Assembly (NCBI RefSeq): GCF_900112755.1
Contig: NZ_FOMW01000001.1
Coordinates: forward strand, 124,001-188,000
DNA length: 64,000 bases
Reading direction: 5' to 3'
Source of the DNA: Sulfitobacter brevis
GTDB lineage: Bacteria; Pseudomonadota; Alphaproteobacteria; Rhodobacterales; Rhodobacteraceae
A program made the position numbers and the translations under genes. Below are positions 45,733 through 54,699 of the stretch, piece by piece; the stretch's first letter is position 1, and every line of letters begins with the position of its first letter. The notes under the pieces were generated by a model, which was given only the letters and a program-made list of their open reading frames with translations, was not told the DNA's origin and searched no databases.

Positions 45733-46086
45733 TTACAGCCAATAATATGGCACTCCGTAATGGTCGAATGTGCGCTCTTCCCATGAACGGTCGCGGTGCC
45801 AGTCGTCGTTACGTTCCGGTGCACCTTGAAGTGTTTTGGCGCTGATGTCCGTCACGAACCCGTCGCGAGAAATGTCATAGCGCAGCGCATTCCACGGCAC
45901 CGGATGGTGGTCCTCGCCCATGCCTAGAAAGCCGCCGAATCCCATGACTGCATAGGCGACGTTGCCGGATTTCTTGTCGATCATCAGATGATCGATATGG
46001 CCGATCTCTGATCCGTCGGCCCCGTAGACGGCTGTTCCATTTACATCGGAAGAAGAAACGAGCGGGTTAGAAGATGTCGTCTGCAT
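45733..46086 (-). CDS. PRC-barrel domain protein
   Basis: 117 residues. The PRC-barrel core spans about 10-85: NGTAVYGADGSEIGHIDHLM, then IDKKSGNVAYAVMGFGGFLG, PVPWNALRYD and FVTDISAKTLQGAP. The C-terminal tail is rich in W, D, H and Y. Such stand-alone PRC-barrel proteins are common in Alphaproteobacteria, often stress-induced, with unknown partners. It converges on the DUF1344-like gene and is divergent from the small membrane protein gene. Confidence 0.85.
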   Translation of the reverse strand: MQTTSSNPLVSSSDVNGTAVYGADGSEIGHIDHLMIDKKSGNVAYAVMGFGGFLGMGEDHHPVPWNALRYDISRDGFVTDISAKTLQGAPERNDDWHRDRSWEERTFDHYGVPYYWL

Positions 46087-46279
46087 GATGTGTTCCTTTG
46101 TTCTGTGGATGTCTGCTCGGAAAACGCGAAATTGCGGATTGCGGTTCCCGAGGTGCTGACTGGCCTGCGTGTTTCAGCCGATGGCTGAATGGCACGGTCC
46201 AGTTTCTGCTCACGGAACAAAAGTGCGTGTGGAGGGGTTAACCTGTCAAAATCATTCACAACTCTCAAGGAGAGACACA

Positions 46280-46465
46280 ATGGAATATGGACTTCTAGGC
46301 CTTATCATCCTGATCGCTGACATCTATGCGATCTATCAGGTTTTCACCTCCGGCGCCTCAACGATGGCAAAGGTTCTATGGATCCTCGGCATCCTGGTCT
46401 TCCCGGTTGTCGGCTTCATCGTCTGGCTGATCGCAGGTCCCCGCGGTAGCTCCGTCAGGGTCTAA
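46280..46465 (+). CDS. Small membrane protein, PLD nuclease N-terminal-like
   Basis: 61 residues from the ATG at 46280, with an AAGGAGAG ribosome-binding site. Two membrane segments are present (about 3-22 and 30-52: ILGILVFPVVGFIVWLIAGP). The pattern with ...VFPVVGFIVWLIAGPRG is that of the PLDc_N (phospholipase D nuclease N-terminal) small-protein family. Inner-membrane location is likely and function unknown. A clean terminator follows. Confidence 0.75.
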   Translation: MEYGLLGLIILIADIYAIYQVFTSGASTMAKVLWILGILVFPVVGFIVWLIAGPRGSSVRV

Positions 46466-46487
46466 GCCTCTTCAAATCGACAGAAAG

Positions 46488-46515
46488 GTCCGGCAAATTT
46501 TGCCGGACTTTTTTT
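46488..46515 (+). terminator. Intrinsic terminator of the small membrane protein gene
   Basis: GTCCGGCA (46488-46495) pairs with TGCCGGAC (46501-46508), extended by A/T pairs in the loop, and is followed by a run of seven T. Confidence 0.85.
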
Positions 46516-46581
46516 ATTGCGCACCGCACAGCCCTAACCAATATTTAACTTTCGTTAACCAAGATCACCGCTGGAGGCTCC

Positions 46582-47253
46582 ATGCGGCTTGTTCGGGTAA
46601 CGCTCATACTTTTAACGTTTCTGCTGGCAGCACCGGCGGTTGGCGGCCCGTGGATGCGCGAGAAGGGCACCGGCTTTTCAGCGACCTCCTCGTCAATCAG
46701 TTATTTCCTCGAAACCGCAAACACCACTTATCTTGAGTTCGGCCTACGGGACGACCTGACAATCGGCGCCGATGTTGGCTATTTCACCGACCGTTCCGGT
46801 ACGCAATCCGGCCACGCTACTGCCTTCCTCAGACGTCCCCTTGGTCGCACAGACGGTTCGCATAAATGGGCGTATGAACTTGGACTCGGTGCTCGCTGGG
46901 TTGGCCCGACTGTCCTGCCCCATCTGAAAACGGGGCTAAGCTGGGGGCGCGGTATCAAGCTTCGGCAGAAAGACGGCTGGATGAATGTGGATGCGTCGGT
47001 GATGTGGGACCTTAGAGTCAGTCGCCAGCAAACCAAAGTCGACGCGACTCTTGGATTGAACTTCACCAAGCAATTCACCGGTATGGTACAGCTCAACCTC
47101 TCCTATGCAGATAACACAGCGACCGCAAAGCTCAGCCCGTCCGTCATCTTCCAACGCAAGAAGGGCAAGATACGGTTTCAGATCGGTGCCGAAGCAGATC
47201 TGACCGACGTGACCCGAAGCACCCTTAAGCTTGGGATCTGGCGTGCCTTCTAA
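46582..47253 (+). CDS. Putative outer-membrane beta-barrel protein
   Basis: 223 residues. The signal peptide is about 1-21 (LILLTFLLAAPAVG). The rest is a series of amphipathic beta strands with aromatic girdles (YLEFGLRDDLTIGADVGYF, then YELGLGARWVGPTVLPHLKT), ending in phenylalanine, a common outer-membrane-protein C-terminal signature. No closer family is recognised; it might be a small channel or a secreted beta protein. It lies between two strong terminators and is a single-gene unit. Confidence 0.65.
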   Translation: MRLVRVTLILLTFLLAAPAVGGPWMREKGTGFSATSSSISYFLETANTTYLEFGLRDDLTIGADVGYFTDRSGTQSGHATAFLRRPLGRTDGSHKWAYELGLGARWVGPTVLPHLKTGLSWGRGIKLRQKDGWMNVDASVMWDLRVSRQQTKVDATLGLNFTKQFTGMVQLNLSYADNTATAKLSPSVIFQRKKGKIRFQIGAEADLTDVTRSTLKLGIWRAF

Positions 47254-47256
47254 AAA

Positions 47257-47290
47257 TCCTCCGGCCACATACGTTCACGTGGCCGGAGGA
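47257..47290. terminator. Bidirectional hairpin between barrel protein and beta-helix protein genes
   Basis: TCCTCCGGCCAC (47257-47268) and its complement (47279-47290) form a 12-bp stem with a 10-nt loop. The A-run at 47252-47256 gives a U-tract for the minus-strand beta-helix gene that ends at 47298. Confidence 0.75.
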
Positions 47291-47297
47291 CTGCGAT

Positions 47298-49586
47298 TTA
47301 ACGGCTGTCCATCCGCACCGTAATGCCCACTGTTCCGCGTACCGCTGTCGGCCAGACCAGCCTTACCTGATCGTAGTTGGCCCCCTGCCGGCTGTCGGAG
47401 TAAGGCATGTCATATTGTCGCACATTGCTGTCGTTGCGGATGCCCCCACGCGCAATGACCGCATCGACACTTCGCGTTTCACCGCCAAACGGCAGCACCT
47501 CAGAGGCGTCAATCATCCAAGTCTCAGATGCCGTGCTTTGTGTAAAATCAATCAACGCGGGGTTCTCGACCGCATAGTTGATATTATGAAACGAATTGCC
47601 AGTCATCACCACATTCTTGCACCGGGACATATCAAGATCCGCAAAGGTCGTATCCACCCGGTCCGCGCGGTCAATCTGCCCGTTAATACTGCGGAACCTG
47701 TTGCCGGTGATGTTCACCCCGCTCAGGAAATGCCCTGCGCCATGTGGTTTCACAACAATATAGCTGAACCACGGCGCTACTTCGCCCGACAAAAAGATAT
47801 TGTCAGTAATGCTGAGCGCGCTGAACGAAAACTCGCTGTTGAAAGCCGGCAAATGGTCCTGTTCGTTGGTCCATTCGATGAAACAGTTGTCGACATAGTT
47901 ATTGGCAACAATCGAACTGGTATGCGTATTGGCAATGATCAACCCTGCCGAGCGGACGCCGTTGTTAACCGAATCCCCCTGAAAGAAATGATTGCCGGTG
48001 ACGATGTTGTTGGCCCCCGCCAACAGCGCGAAATGCCGGAATTTAGTGGCCCGACAGTTGCGCAGTTTGATATCGTTGCCATTACAATTTAGCGCCACGG
48101 TCTTACGGTCCGGCACATCCAGCGCATCCTCGGCTGACAGGAACTGACAGTGGTCAACAAACATACCCTGGCAACCGGTGCCGATGGAGGTGATTCCACG
48201 GTCAGCCGGACGTGAGATAAAGCAGTCCCGCAGATGGAACGTTATTCCGGTGACTGCCAGATTAATACCGCTAGACCGGTCATTGCACTGAAACTCAATA
48301 TCCGACATCACGAACTTGCTAAGCCCGCTGAACCCGCTGAAATCAATTATATATTTGAACCGCCGGAAGGTGAAGTTCTGGGTGCCTGCAGCATCATACA
48401 GCGGTGCGTTCAGGGTGATCTCCTGCGTGCTCACGTTCTTGGAGCGCACATAGATTTCACGCCCAACGCCTGCCCCTTCCACCAGCGCGCCCACGGGCAC
48501 ATTAGCAACGTTGCTCACATTGCTCAGTACCATCGGGTCACTGGTCGAATAGGTCGCCTGCGAAGTTGCAACTTCCGGGTCCCAAGCGGAAGAAATCGCC
48601 GCCTCCAGCTGACCGTTCCGGATCACACGCCGCGTCGCATAGGTGTCGCGATCCGGCACCGCCGACTGCATATCAAGCGGCGCGGTCACGTTCACTTTGC
48701 GCCCGCCCATATCCAGTGATTCATGGTCCGAGTTATTCAGAAGCGCCTGAAATGCCTTGAGAAATGCGATCTCTTCGTCCTCGAAAGCTTCGATATAATT
48801 CGGCAGATCAAAATTGCGTCGCAGCAACAACTGCGCTTCCGCAGGCATGGTTAGTTTGCCCTCGAACTTGATATCCGTGTCGATGGTGACGCTGCTTTGC
48901 AGCAGATAATTCCCCGCTGGCACGAAAACCGTGCGCCCGTCAGCCGCGTCATTCGCTGCCTCAAACGCCGCCGTGTCATCCGTCGTGCCGTCGCCCAGTG
49001 CGCCATAGTCGCGCACACTCACCAGCGACACCAAATCACGCAAAAATACCGAGGTCACATCCTCGATCTGGATGTCATCGACCCGCACGATCCCGCCATT
49101 CTGGCCGGTCAGATCCAGCCCGAAATGGCCGTAAACGGGATCGGTGCCCCAGACCATATCAACCCCGCCGACCGCACCAGTCGCCACAATCGCGCTGACC
49201 TCGACAACCTCGCCGTAGCTTTGCAGGCTCGTGGCGGGGCCAAATTCCGGCACACCGCCTACTTTGCTGCCATTGCCCGAGGCCGGATAGCCGGCTATCC
49301 GCACAGAAGGCAGGTTACCACTAATCGCCTTCACCTTGGCGCTCACCCGCAAATAGCAGCCCGGCAACATCTGGGTTTGCGCCATATATCTGAGCTTTTG
49401 CGTATTCTGCGTTTTGAGCAGTTCAAGCGCCCCGCCAAAATCCTGATCCGCGGCGACAAAAGCAGCATTCGCCGCATTCTCATAGGTATCCGATCCGGCC
49501 GTGCCATCCCCGCTCGACCAGACATCAAGCCCTGCTGCAAACGTCGTGGGGTTCAGTACCAAACCGTCGGTAATCGCCTTATTCAT
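47298..49586 (-). CDS. Right-handed beta-helix protein (pectate lyase/GH28-like)
   Basis: 762 residues from the ATG at 49586, preceded by AAGGGA. An N-terminal beta-sandwich-like domain (about 1-200, NKAITDGLVLNPTTFAAGLD) precedes the hallmark entry to a pectate-lyase superfamily helix (VRDYGALGDGTTDDTAAFEA, about 205-225) and FVPAGNYLLQSSV. A long repeat-like region with strand-turn repeats follows (about 400-700). There is no signal peptide, so export, if any, is non-classical. It may cleave or bind an acidic polysaccharide, or act as a phage-tail-spike-like protein. Similar proteins are common in Rhodobacteraceae. Confidence 0.75.
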   Translation of the reverse strand: MNKAITDGLVLNPTTFAAGLDVWSSGDGTAGSDTYENAANAAFVAADQDFGGALELLKTQNTQKLRYMAQTQMLPGCYLRVSAKVKAISGNLPSVRIAGYPASGNGSKVGGVPEFGPATSLQSYGEVVEVSAIVATGAVGGVDMVWGTDPVYGHFGLDLTGQNGGIVRVDDIQIEDVTSVFLRDLVSLVSVRDYGALGDGTTDDTAAFEAANDAADGRTVFVPAGNYLLQSSVTIDTDIKFEGKLTMPAEAQLLLRRNFDLPNYIEAFEDEEIAFLKAFQALLNNSDHESLDMGGRKVNVTAPLDMQSAVPDRDTYATRRVIRNGQLEAAISSAWDPEVATSQATYSTSDPMVLSNVSNVANVPVGALVEGAGVGREIYVRSKNVSTQEITLNAPLYDAAGTQNFTFRRFKYIIDFSGFSGLSKFVMSDIEFQCNDRSSGINLAVTGITFHLRDCFISRPADRGITSIGTGCQGMFVDHCQFLSAEDALDVPDRKTVALNCNGNDIKLRNCRATKFRHFALLAGANNIVTGNHFFQGDSVNNGVRSAGLIIANTHTSSIVANNYVDNCFIEWTNEQDHLPAFNSEFSFSALSITDNIFLSGEVAPWFSYIVVKPHGAGHFLSGVNITGNRFRSINGQIDRADRVDTTFADLDMSRCKNVVMTGNSFHNINYAVENPALIDFTQSTASETWMIDASEVLPFGGETRSVDAVIARGGIRNDSNVRQYDMPYSDSRQGANYDQVRLVWPTAVRGTVGITVRMDSR

Positions 49587-49775
49587 CGCAAAATCCCTTT
49601 TCTGCGGGTCGCGCGCGCCTAATGGCTGGCCGCAAACCGCTTGATTGCCCTCAAACCCCGGCAAGACCGGCGCGAAGACAGGGAAGTATCAACAAACCCT
49701 TAATGGAGGTTGAGCCGAGCGTACGTTGCTTCGGCAACAGGAGGGGTCCGAAGCAACATGTGGATCGCGGTCAGC

Positions 49776-50189
49776 TCACGCCGTAGCACCGGGCGCATCC
49801 AGCAACTGTACGGAGGCAATTCGCCAGCCAGCCTCGGTCTCGACCATTTGATAGAGCAACAAGTGGGTGAAGCCTTTTGCATCGGTGACCTGCACCCGCT
49901 GAAAAATTGACCCGCCGATTTCTTTCAATTCTAGATACCGCACTTCACCGGGGCGCCAGACCATCGGATAGCCCGTCGTCACCATGCGTTTGAAATTCTC
50001 GGGGCTTTGAAACAGCTGCTGCAAGCTTGGGGTCGCAAAATCAAAAGCACGCTCGAAATCGTCGGCCTTGAAGGCTTCGAACTGGCTGTTGATCGTGCTC
50101 TCGATCTCGGTCTGCTGCGCTGCCACAGCAAAGCTCAACAGGGCGGAAAGGACCAGCCCTCCGAGCACCGTCATAATCGCTTTCAGCAT
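49776..50189 (-). CDS. DUF4864 domain protein
   Basis: 137 residues with a signal peptide (about 1-24, LVLSALLSFAVAAQ). The DUF4864 core follows: IESTINSQFEAFKADDFERA, FDFATPSLQQLFQSPENFKR, then YPMVWRPGEVRYLE and the closing WRIASVQLLDAPG. The fold is NTF2-like; it is exported, with unknown function. It stands alone between the beta-helix and lysK genes on the same strand. Confidence 0.85.
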   Translation of the reverse strand: MLKAIMTVLGGLVLSALLSFAVAAQQTEIESTINSQFEAFKADDFERAFDFATPSLQQLFQSPENFKRMVTTGYPMVWRPGEVRYLELKEIGGSIFQRVQVTDAKGFTHLLLYQMVETEAGWRIASVQLLDAPGATA

Positions 50190-50251
50190 CCGACCTCTCC
50201 CCTATCTGGCACTGACATATAGCAAGTCACGCGCCGGATAGGGGCAAAGTT

Positions 50252-51832
50252 TCAAATAGCCACCAAATCGCCTGCAAGTGCGGCGTCAATCAGGGCCACG
50301 GTTTCATCAACGCCATAAAGCGCAATGAAGCCCCCAAATCGCGGGCCTTGGCTCGCACCCAGCAGCACCTCATAAAGCGCTGTGAACCAGTTGCGCAGCG
50401 GGTCAAACCGCTCCTTGCCCACGGCAAAGACCATGGTTTGCAGGGCTTCGGCGTCCAAGCCACCCTCCCAGACCTTCAAGTTGTCGCGCAATTCGGCCAA
50501 AGCCTCGCGCTCCAACTCGCTCGGTGCGCGGAACACTTTCTCGGGCTTCACGAAGTCGTTGTAATAGCGCACCGCATGTTCGGCAGCGGAATCCATGCCT
50601 GGATTGCTTTCTGGCGTAGCGTCAGGCGCATAGCGCTGGATAAAGCCCCAAAGCTGAGATTTCTCTTCAGCACTCGACACAGACGCGAGGTTCAGCAGCA
50701 TCGAATATGGCACCACCATATCGGATTTGGGCACGTCGCCGCCGTGGATGTGCCATACAGGGTTGTTCAAGCGTTGCGCCGCATCCTGCGTCTCATAGGC
50801 ACGCAGCTGTTGATGATATTCGTCGACAGCCTTCGGGATAACGTCAAAGTACATCCGCTTCGCCGTCTTCGGCTTTTGGTACATGAAGTATGACAGCGAT
50901 TCCGCGCTGGCATAGGTCAGCCATTCATCTATCGTCAGCCCGTTGCCCGACGATTTGGAGATTTTGTGGCCATCTTGATCTAGAAAAAGCTCATAGGTGA
51001 AATGTTCGGGTGCTTTCTCACCTAGAATCCGGCAAATGCTGTCATAAATCGGCGTATTGGTGGAATGATCCTTACCATACATCTCAAAGTCGACACCCAA
51101 GGCGGCCCAACGCGCACCGAAGTCCGGCTTCCACTGTAGCTTAACGTTCCCGCCGGTCACCGGGAGAGTCATTTCCTCGCCCTCTTCGGTGTCAAAAGTG
51201 ATTGTACCTTCCTTGGCGTTCACTTCCTTCATCGGCACATAGAGCACGCGCCCCGTTTCAGGGTGGATCGGCAGGAAGATCGAATAAGTCTGCCGCCGCT
51301 CTTCACGCAGAGATTTCAGCATCACTGCCATGATTTCATCGTACTTTTCACAAGCCCGCAGCAGGATTTTGTCAAACTGGCCGGAGCCGTAAAACTCGGT
51401 GGCCGAATAAAATTCATACTCGAACCCGAAAGTATCCAAAAACCGCCGCAGCATCGCGTTGTTATGCGCGCCAAAGCTGTCGTGCGTGCCAAACGGATCC
51501 GGCACCGAGGTCAAAGGCCGCTGCAAATGCTCGGCTAGCGCCTCTGGGTTGGGCACATTGCCCGGCACCTTGCGCATGCCATCCAGATCGTCAGAGAAGC
51601 ATATCAACCGTGTCGGGATATCGCTGATCAACTGAAATGCCCGGCGGATCATCGTGGTCCGCGCCACCTCGCCAAAGGTCCCGATATGCGGCAGACCTGA
51701 CGGGCCATAGCCAGTCTCGAACAGCACAAAGCCCTTTTCCGGCGGCGATTTCTCGAACCGTTTGAGCACCCGACGCGCCTCTTCAAAAGGCCATGCCTTG
51801 CTGGTCATTGCCGCGTCGCGCATCTCTGACAT
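50252..51832 (-). CDS. lysK: Lysine--tRNA ligase, class I
   Basis: About 526 residues from the ATG at 51832 ([20 protein letters not shown] is the usual N-terminus; starts at 51844 and 51865 are in frame). It is a class I aminoacyl-tRNA synthetase. The HIGH-type motif is [13 protein letters not shown] and the KMSKS-type motif is KISKSSGNG near residue 280. Class I LysRS is shared by archaea, Alphaproteobacteria and spirochaetes, which supports the taxonomic call. It charges tRNA-Lys for protein synthesis. Confidence 0.96.
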   Translation of the reverse strand: MSEMRDAAMTSKAWPFEEARRVLKRFEKSPPEKGFVLFETGYGPSGLPHIGTFGEVARTTMIRRAFQLISDIPTRLICFSDDLDGMRKVPGNVPNPEALAEHLQRPLTSVPDPFGTHDSFGAHNNAMLRRFLDTFGFEYEFYSATEFYGSGQFDKILLRACEKYDEIMAVMLKSLREERRQTYSIFLPIHPETGRVLYVPMKEVNAKEGTITFDTEEGEEMTLPVTGGNVKLQWKPDFGARWAALGVDFEMYGKDHSTNTPIYDSICRILGEKAPEHFTYELFLDQDGHKISKSSGNGLTIDEWLTYASAESLSYFMYQKPKTAKRMYFDVIPKAVDEYHQQLRAYETQDAAQRLNNPVWHIHGGDVPKSDMVVPYSMLLNLASVSSAEEKSQLWGFIQRYAPDATPESNPGMDSAAEHAVRYYNDFVKPEKVFRAPSELEREALAELRDNLKVWEGGLDAEALQTMVFAVGKERFDPLRNWFTALYEVLLGASQGPRFGGFIALYGVDETVALIDAALAGDLVAI

Positions 51833-51950
51833 TGCTCTATCCATCACATAAATCTGTCCGCCCAATGCGCACAGGTCTGGGCGTACCTATTGCGTCCCTG
51901 CTAGGGCGTCAATATTCTGCACTCCAACGCATACCTGCAAAGGACACCCG

Positions 51951-52373
51951 ATGTCTCAAAACGACCCCCACTCTCTCAGCGCCCAAGATTGCCTTGTTGC
52001 CCTGATGATTGCCGTGTCCGCTTCCGATGAAAACATCCGTACGACCGAGTTGATCAAGATCCAGTCAGCCGTGAACACGCTGCCGGTTTTCGGTGACTAT
52101 GACGAAGACCGTCTGAGCGTCATGAGCGAGACTGTATTTGATCTTTTCGAACAGGAAGACGGGCTTGATGCCCTCTTTGGCCTGATCCGCGAAAGCCTGC
52201 CTGAACGCCTCTATGAGACAGCTTATGCACTTGCTTGCGACGTCGCCGCGGCGGATGGCAAACTCGACGAAGCCGAACTGCGGTTGCTCGAAGAAATCCG
52301 CTACGAGCTTGATCTCGACCGCCTGCACGCTGCAGCGATCGAGCGCGGCGCGCGCGCGCGTCACTTGACCTAG
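51951..52373 (+). CDS. TerB-like tellurite-resistance/acidic helical protein
   Basis: 140 residues, acidic and all-helical, with two TerB-type repeats: CLVALMIAVSASDENIRTTE, then YALACDVAAADGKLDEAELR and LLEEIRYELDLD. The A-x-D-x-x-x-x-x-E-x-x-x metal-contact pattern is present in both. TerB proteins bind metal ions at membranes, and a tellurite phenotype cannot be assumed for a stand-alone copy. The gene is divergent from lysK and convergent with dacB. Confidence 0.82.
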   Translation: MSQNDPHSLSAQDCLVALMIAVSASDENIRTTELIKIQSAVNTLPVFGDYDEDRLSVMSETVFDLFEQEDGLDALFGLIRESLPERLYETAYALACDVAAADGKLDEAELRLLEEIRYELDLDRLHAAAIERGARARHLT

Positions 52374-52391
52374 TTTAAAAACAGCGACGGA

Positions 52392-52410
52392 GCGGGGCAC
52401 TTTGCCCCGC
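52392..52410. terminator. Hairpin between convergent terB-like and dacB genes
   Basis: GCGGGGCA (52392-52399) and its complement (52403-52410) form an 8-bp stem with a 3-nt loop in the 46-bp gap between the two stop codons. The nearest A-run lies about 10 bp to the left, so it is a weak U-tract case. Confidence 0.5.
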
Positions 52411-52419
52411 CGCCAAAGC

Positions 52420-53925
52420 TCAGGCGCTATAAATCGCGCCCCAACGTTCCAGCAATCCCTGCTGCGCCCGTTTGGCCCGCCCGTTCCACGCCCGAGCGCC
52501 CGGAGGGCCTTCACGTTCCTCGCGCGAAATCGTCGCGCGAATTTTCGGGTCTGCCGCCAAAATCGCAAAGGCCAACACCGTGCCGTCCAAGGCCGTCACA
52601 TAGCCCGCCAGCCCCGAAACGAAATTCAACGTTCCTGTCTTCGCATCCACGCGGATCGGGTGATTGTTCACCGGCCGCCCCTTGGAATCGCGCAGCACAA
52701 ACTGCTTGAGGATCGGGCGCAGGTCACTGTCGCGCATTTTGACCATCGCCGTCGCCATATCAAGCGTCGTCATCCGGCTGTCGTCGCCTAACCCCGAATG
52801 GTCGACCAGCTGCGGTGTCTGCATACCCAGTTCCGCGATCGCCCAGCGGTTCATTTCTTCCGCCGAGGCCCGCAAGCTGTCGACCATCCCGACACGCTTG
52901 ACCGTCGCCGACATGCCGATCATCTCGGCAGTCAGGTTGGTGGAATAGGTTAACATATCCTTGAGCATCGTGCGCAGCACATCGCTGGTCTGTGTCACGA
53001 TCACCTCGCCCTGCGACAAGGTGTCGACCACATCGGGCTTTTGCAGCCGGATGCCATGCGATCCCGCTAATGTCACAAAGATGTCGCCCGCATAAAGCCC
53101 CGGCTTGCGCACAGGCAACCAGCGCGCCCCGCCACTGCCCAAAGCGGCCTTTGCGACGGTCCACTCATCCCTGCCCGCGCGGCTTTCATAAGTATAAACT
53201 GGCGTCGATCTGTCACGCACCTGCATGGCGGCCATCGCGACGGCAGGGCGGAACCGGTCGGACCGACCCTCCATCGTTACATCATAGCCGTCTGCACCGC
53301 GCTTCCATTCAAAATGCACACGATTGTAGTTCAGAGCGATCCCCGAAACCCCGGGGTTATAGCCGACATGATCAGGCTGCTCGGGGTCGATGCTCGGCTG
53401 CACGGGCAAGGCCGCTTCGAATACCTTAAAGCCGCCTTTGACACTGCGCACGCCAGCCGCTTTCAGCTTAGCCGCCATATCACCCAACGTGTCGGTATCC
53501 AGCGTCGGATCGCCGCCGCCGATCAACACCAGATCACCCTGCACCACACCGTCAACGATGCCGCCCGTCACGCTCAACCGTGTTTCAAAGCGGTGGTCTG
53601 CGCCCAAGGTGCCCAAGGCATAAAGTGCAGTGATTGCCTTGGCCGTGCTCGCGGGTGGCGTGCCGACTGTCTCATTCTCGCATTCCAGCCACTCGCCGGT
53701 ATCAGCGCGGGCCACTGCGTAGGAAACCCGTCCCGTCAAATCCTGCTTGCGGATGATGTCGGCGGCTTCGGGAATGTTGAGCTTGTGCAGGTCGTCGCCG
53801 CGCGCCACCGGTCGTAGCGAAGCTGCCGGCGGCTCGGCAGCAACCCCGCGGCCTGTCAGGGCAAAGCCCGCCGCCGTCCCCAGAAAGAACCGTCTTGAGA
53901 TGTGTTTAGAGATAATGCGTTCCAT
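52420..53925 (-). CDS. dacB: D-alanyl-D-alanine carboxypeptidase/endopeptidase (PBP4 type)
   Basis: 501 residues, S13 peptidase family. The N-terminal export signal may be twin-arginine (SRRFFLGTAAGFALTG, about 10-25). Active-site motifs are STAK in TPPASTAKAIT, YSTN in MLTYSTNLTAEM, and KTGT in DAKTGTLNFVSG, in the usual order with the long inserted domains between them. It trims and cleaves peptidoglycan cross-links in the periplasm. Length is normal for PBP4. Confidence 0.93.
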   Translation of the reverse strand: MERIISKHISRRFFLGTAAGFALTGRGVAAEPPAASLRPVARGDDLHKLNIPEAADIIRKQDLTGRVSYAVARADTGEWLECENETVGTPPASTAKAITALYALGTLGADHRFETRLSVTGGIVDGVVQGDLVLIGGGDPTLDTDTLGDMAAKLKAAGVRSVKGGFKVFEAALPVQPSIDPEQPDHVGYNPGVSGIALNYNRVHFEWKRGADGYDVTMEGRSDRFRPAVAMAAMQVRDRSTPVYTYESRAGRDEWTVAKAALGSGGARWLPVRKPGLYAGDIFVTLAGSHGIRLQKPDVVDTLSQGEVIVTQTSDVLRTMLKDMLTYSTNLTAEMIGMSATVKRVGMVDSLRASAEEMNRWAIAELGMQTPQLVDHSGLGDDSRMTTLDMATAMVKMRDSDLRPILKQFVLRDSKGRPVNNHPIRVDAKTGTLNFVSGLAGYVTALDGTVLAFAILAADPKIRATISREEREGPPGARAWNGRAKRAQQGLLERWGAIYSA

Positions 53926-54016
53926 AAATCGGAGTTAAACCTCAGCGCGCTAAAGTCCACAACCATCTGCTAATCTGTTTAATCGGCTTTGGCGGAATTT
54001 CACCGCTCGTGTGGTT

Positions 54017-54631
54017 TCATGCCTCTGGCTTGCTGCGCCACTGCCCCGCCGCACGGATCGCGGAAGAAGAGATATCCAGCATCGGCACATTCACAAAGCA
54101 CCATGCCGGCGCAGCCGCATGGGAGAGTAGCTGGCTGTAGCGCCCCGGAATCCGGTACGGCGCATAAACCGTCGCGGCGCGGCTCATCCGGGCCGAGATA
54201 CGCTGGCCCGGCCGGGCCAATACGCCCATCGCCACGGTTTGGATGATGTTTTCCCAATCCTGCCAGCGGTGCAACTGCGCCAGATTATCGGCCCCCATCA
54301 GCCAGACAAATCGCACCTGCGGATACATTGCGCCCAGCTTGGCAAGCGTCTGCGCCGTATACCGTGTGCCCAGATGCACCTCAATGTCGGTGACCTCGAC
54401 TCGCGGATGCTGCATCACTTCACGCGCTTTTGCCATCCGCTTGGCCAGCGGCTCCGGCCCCTGCTCTTTTAGCGGGTTGCCCGGCGACACCAGCCACCAC
54501 ACACGGTCCAGCCCGAACCGCTTAAGCGCCTCTCGGGTGATATGGGCGTGGCCCGCATGTGCAGGATCAAACGACCCGCCCAACAACCCCACGACCTGAC
54601 CGGGCGCCGCGTATGGAAACTTATAGCGCAT
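54017..54631 (-). CDS. nadD: Nicotinate-nucleotide adenylyltransferase
   Basis: 204 residues. The nucleotidyltransferase motif [14 protein letters not shown] (residues 18-31, T/HxGH type) is present, with SPGNPLKEQ and the second motif [23 protein letters not shown] sequence, plus the C-terminal [10 protein letters not shown]. It makes deamido-NAD from nicotinate mononucleotide. It lies downstream of the AGCS symporter gene on the same strand but beyond a terminator. Confidence 0.95.
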   Translation of the reverse strand: MRYKFPYAAPGQVVGLLGGSFDPAHAGHAHITREALKRFGLDRVWWLVSPGNPLKEQGPEPLAKRMAKAREVMQHPRVEVTDIEVHLGTRYTAQTLAKLGAMYPQVRFVWLMGADNLAQLHRWQDWENIIQTVAMGVLARPGQRISARMSRAATVYAPYRIPGRYSQLLSHAAAPAWCFVNVPMLDISSSAIRAAGQWRSKPEA

Positions 54632-54633
54632 GC

Positions 54634-54661
54634 AAAACGGCCCCCGATTTCTCAGGGGCCG
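54634..54661 (-). terminator. Intrinsic terminator of the symporter gene
   Basis: On the minus strand, CGGCCCC (54661-54655) pairs with GGGGCCG (54644-54638), followed by a UUUU corresponding to the A-run at 54634-54637. It separates the symporter gene from nadD. Confidence 0.7.
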
Positions 54662-54699
54662 AAAAAAGAGCCATTACCGGCCTTTGTCAATCGCTTGCG

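Noticed and set aside
48897..49622. 241-codon plus-strand frame opposite the beta-helix gene
   Set aside because: Shadow frame; its His/Arg-rich product has no family resemblance.
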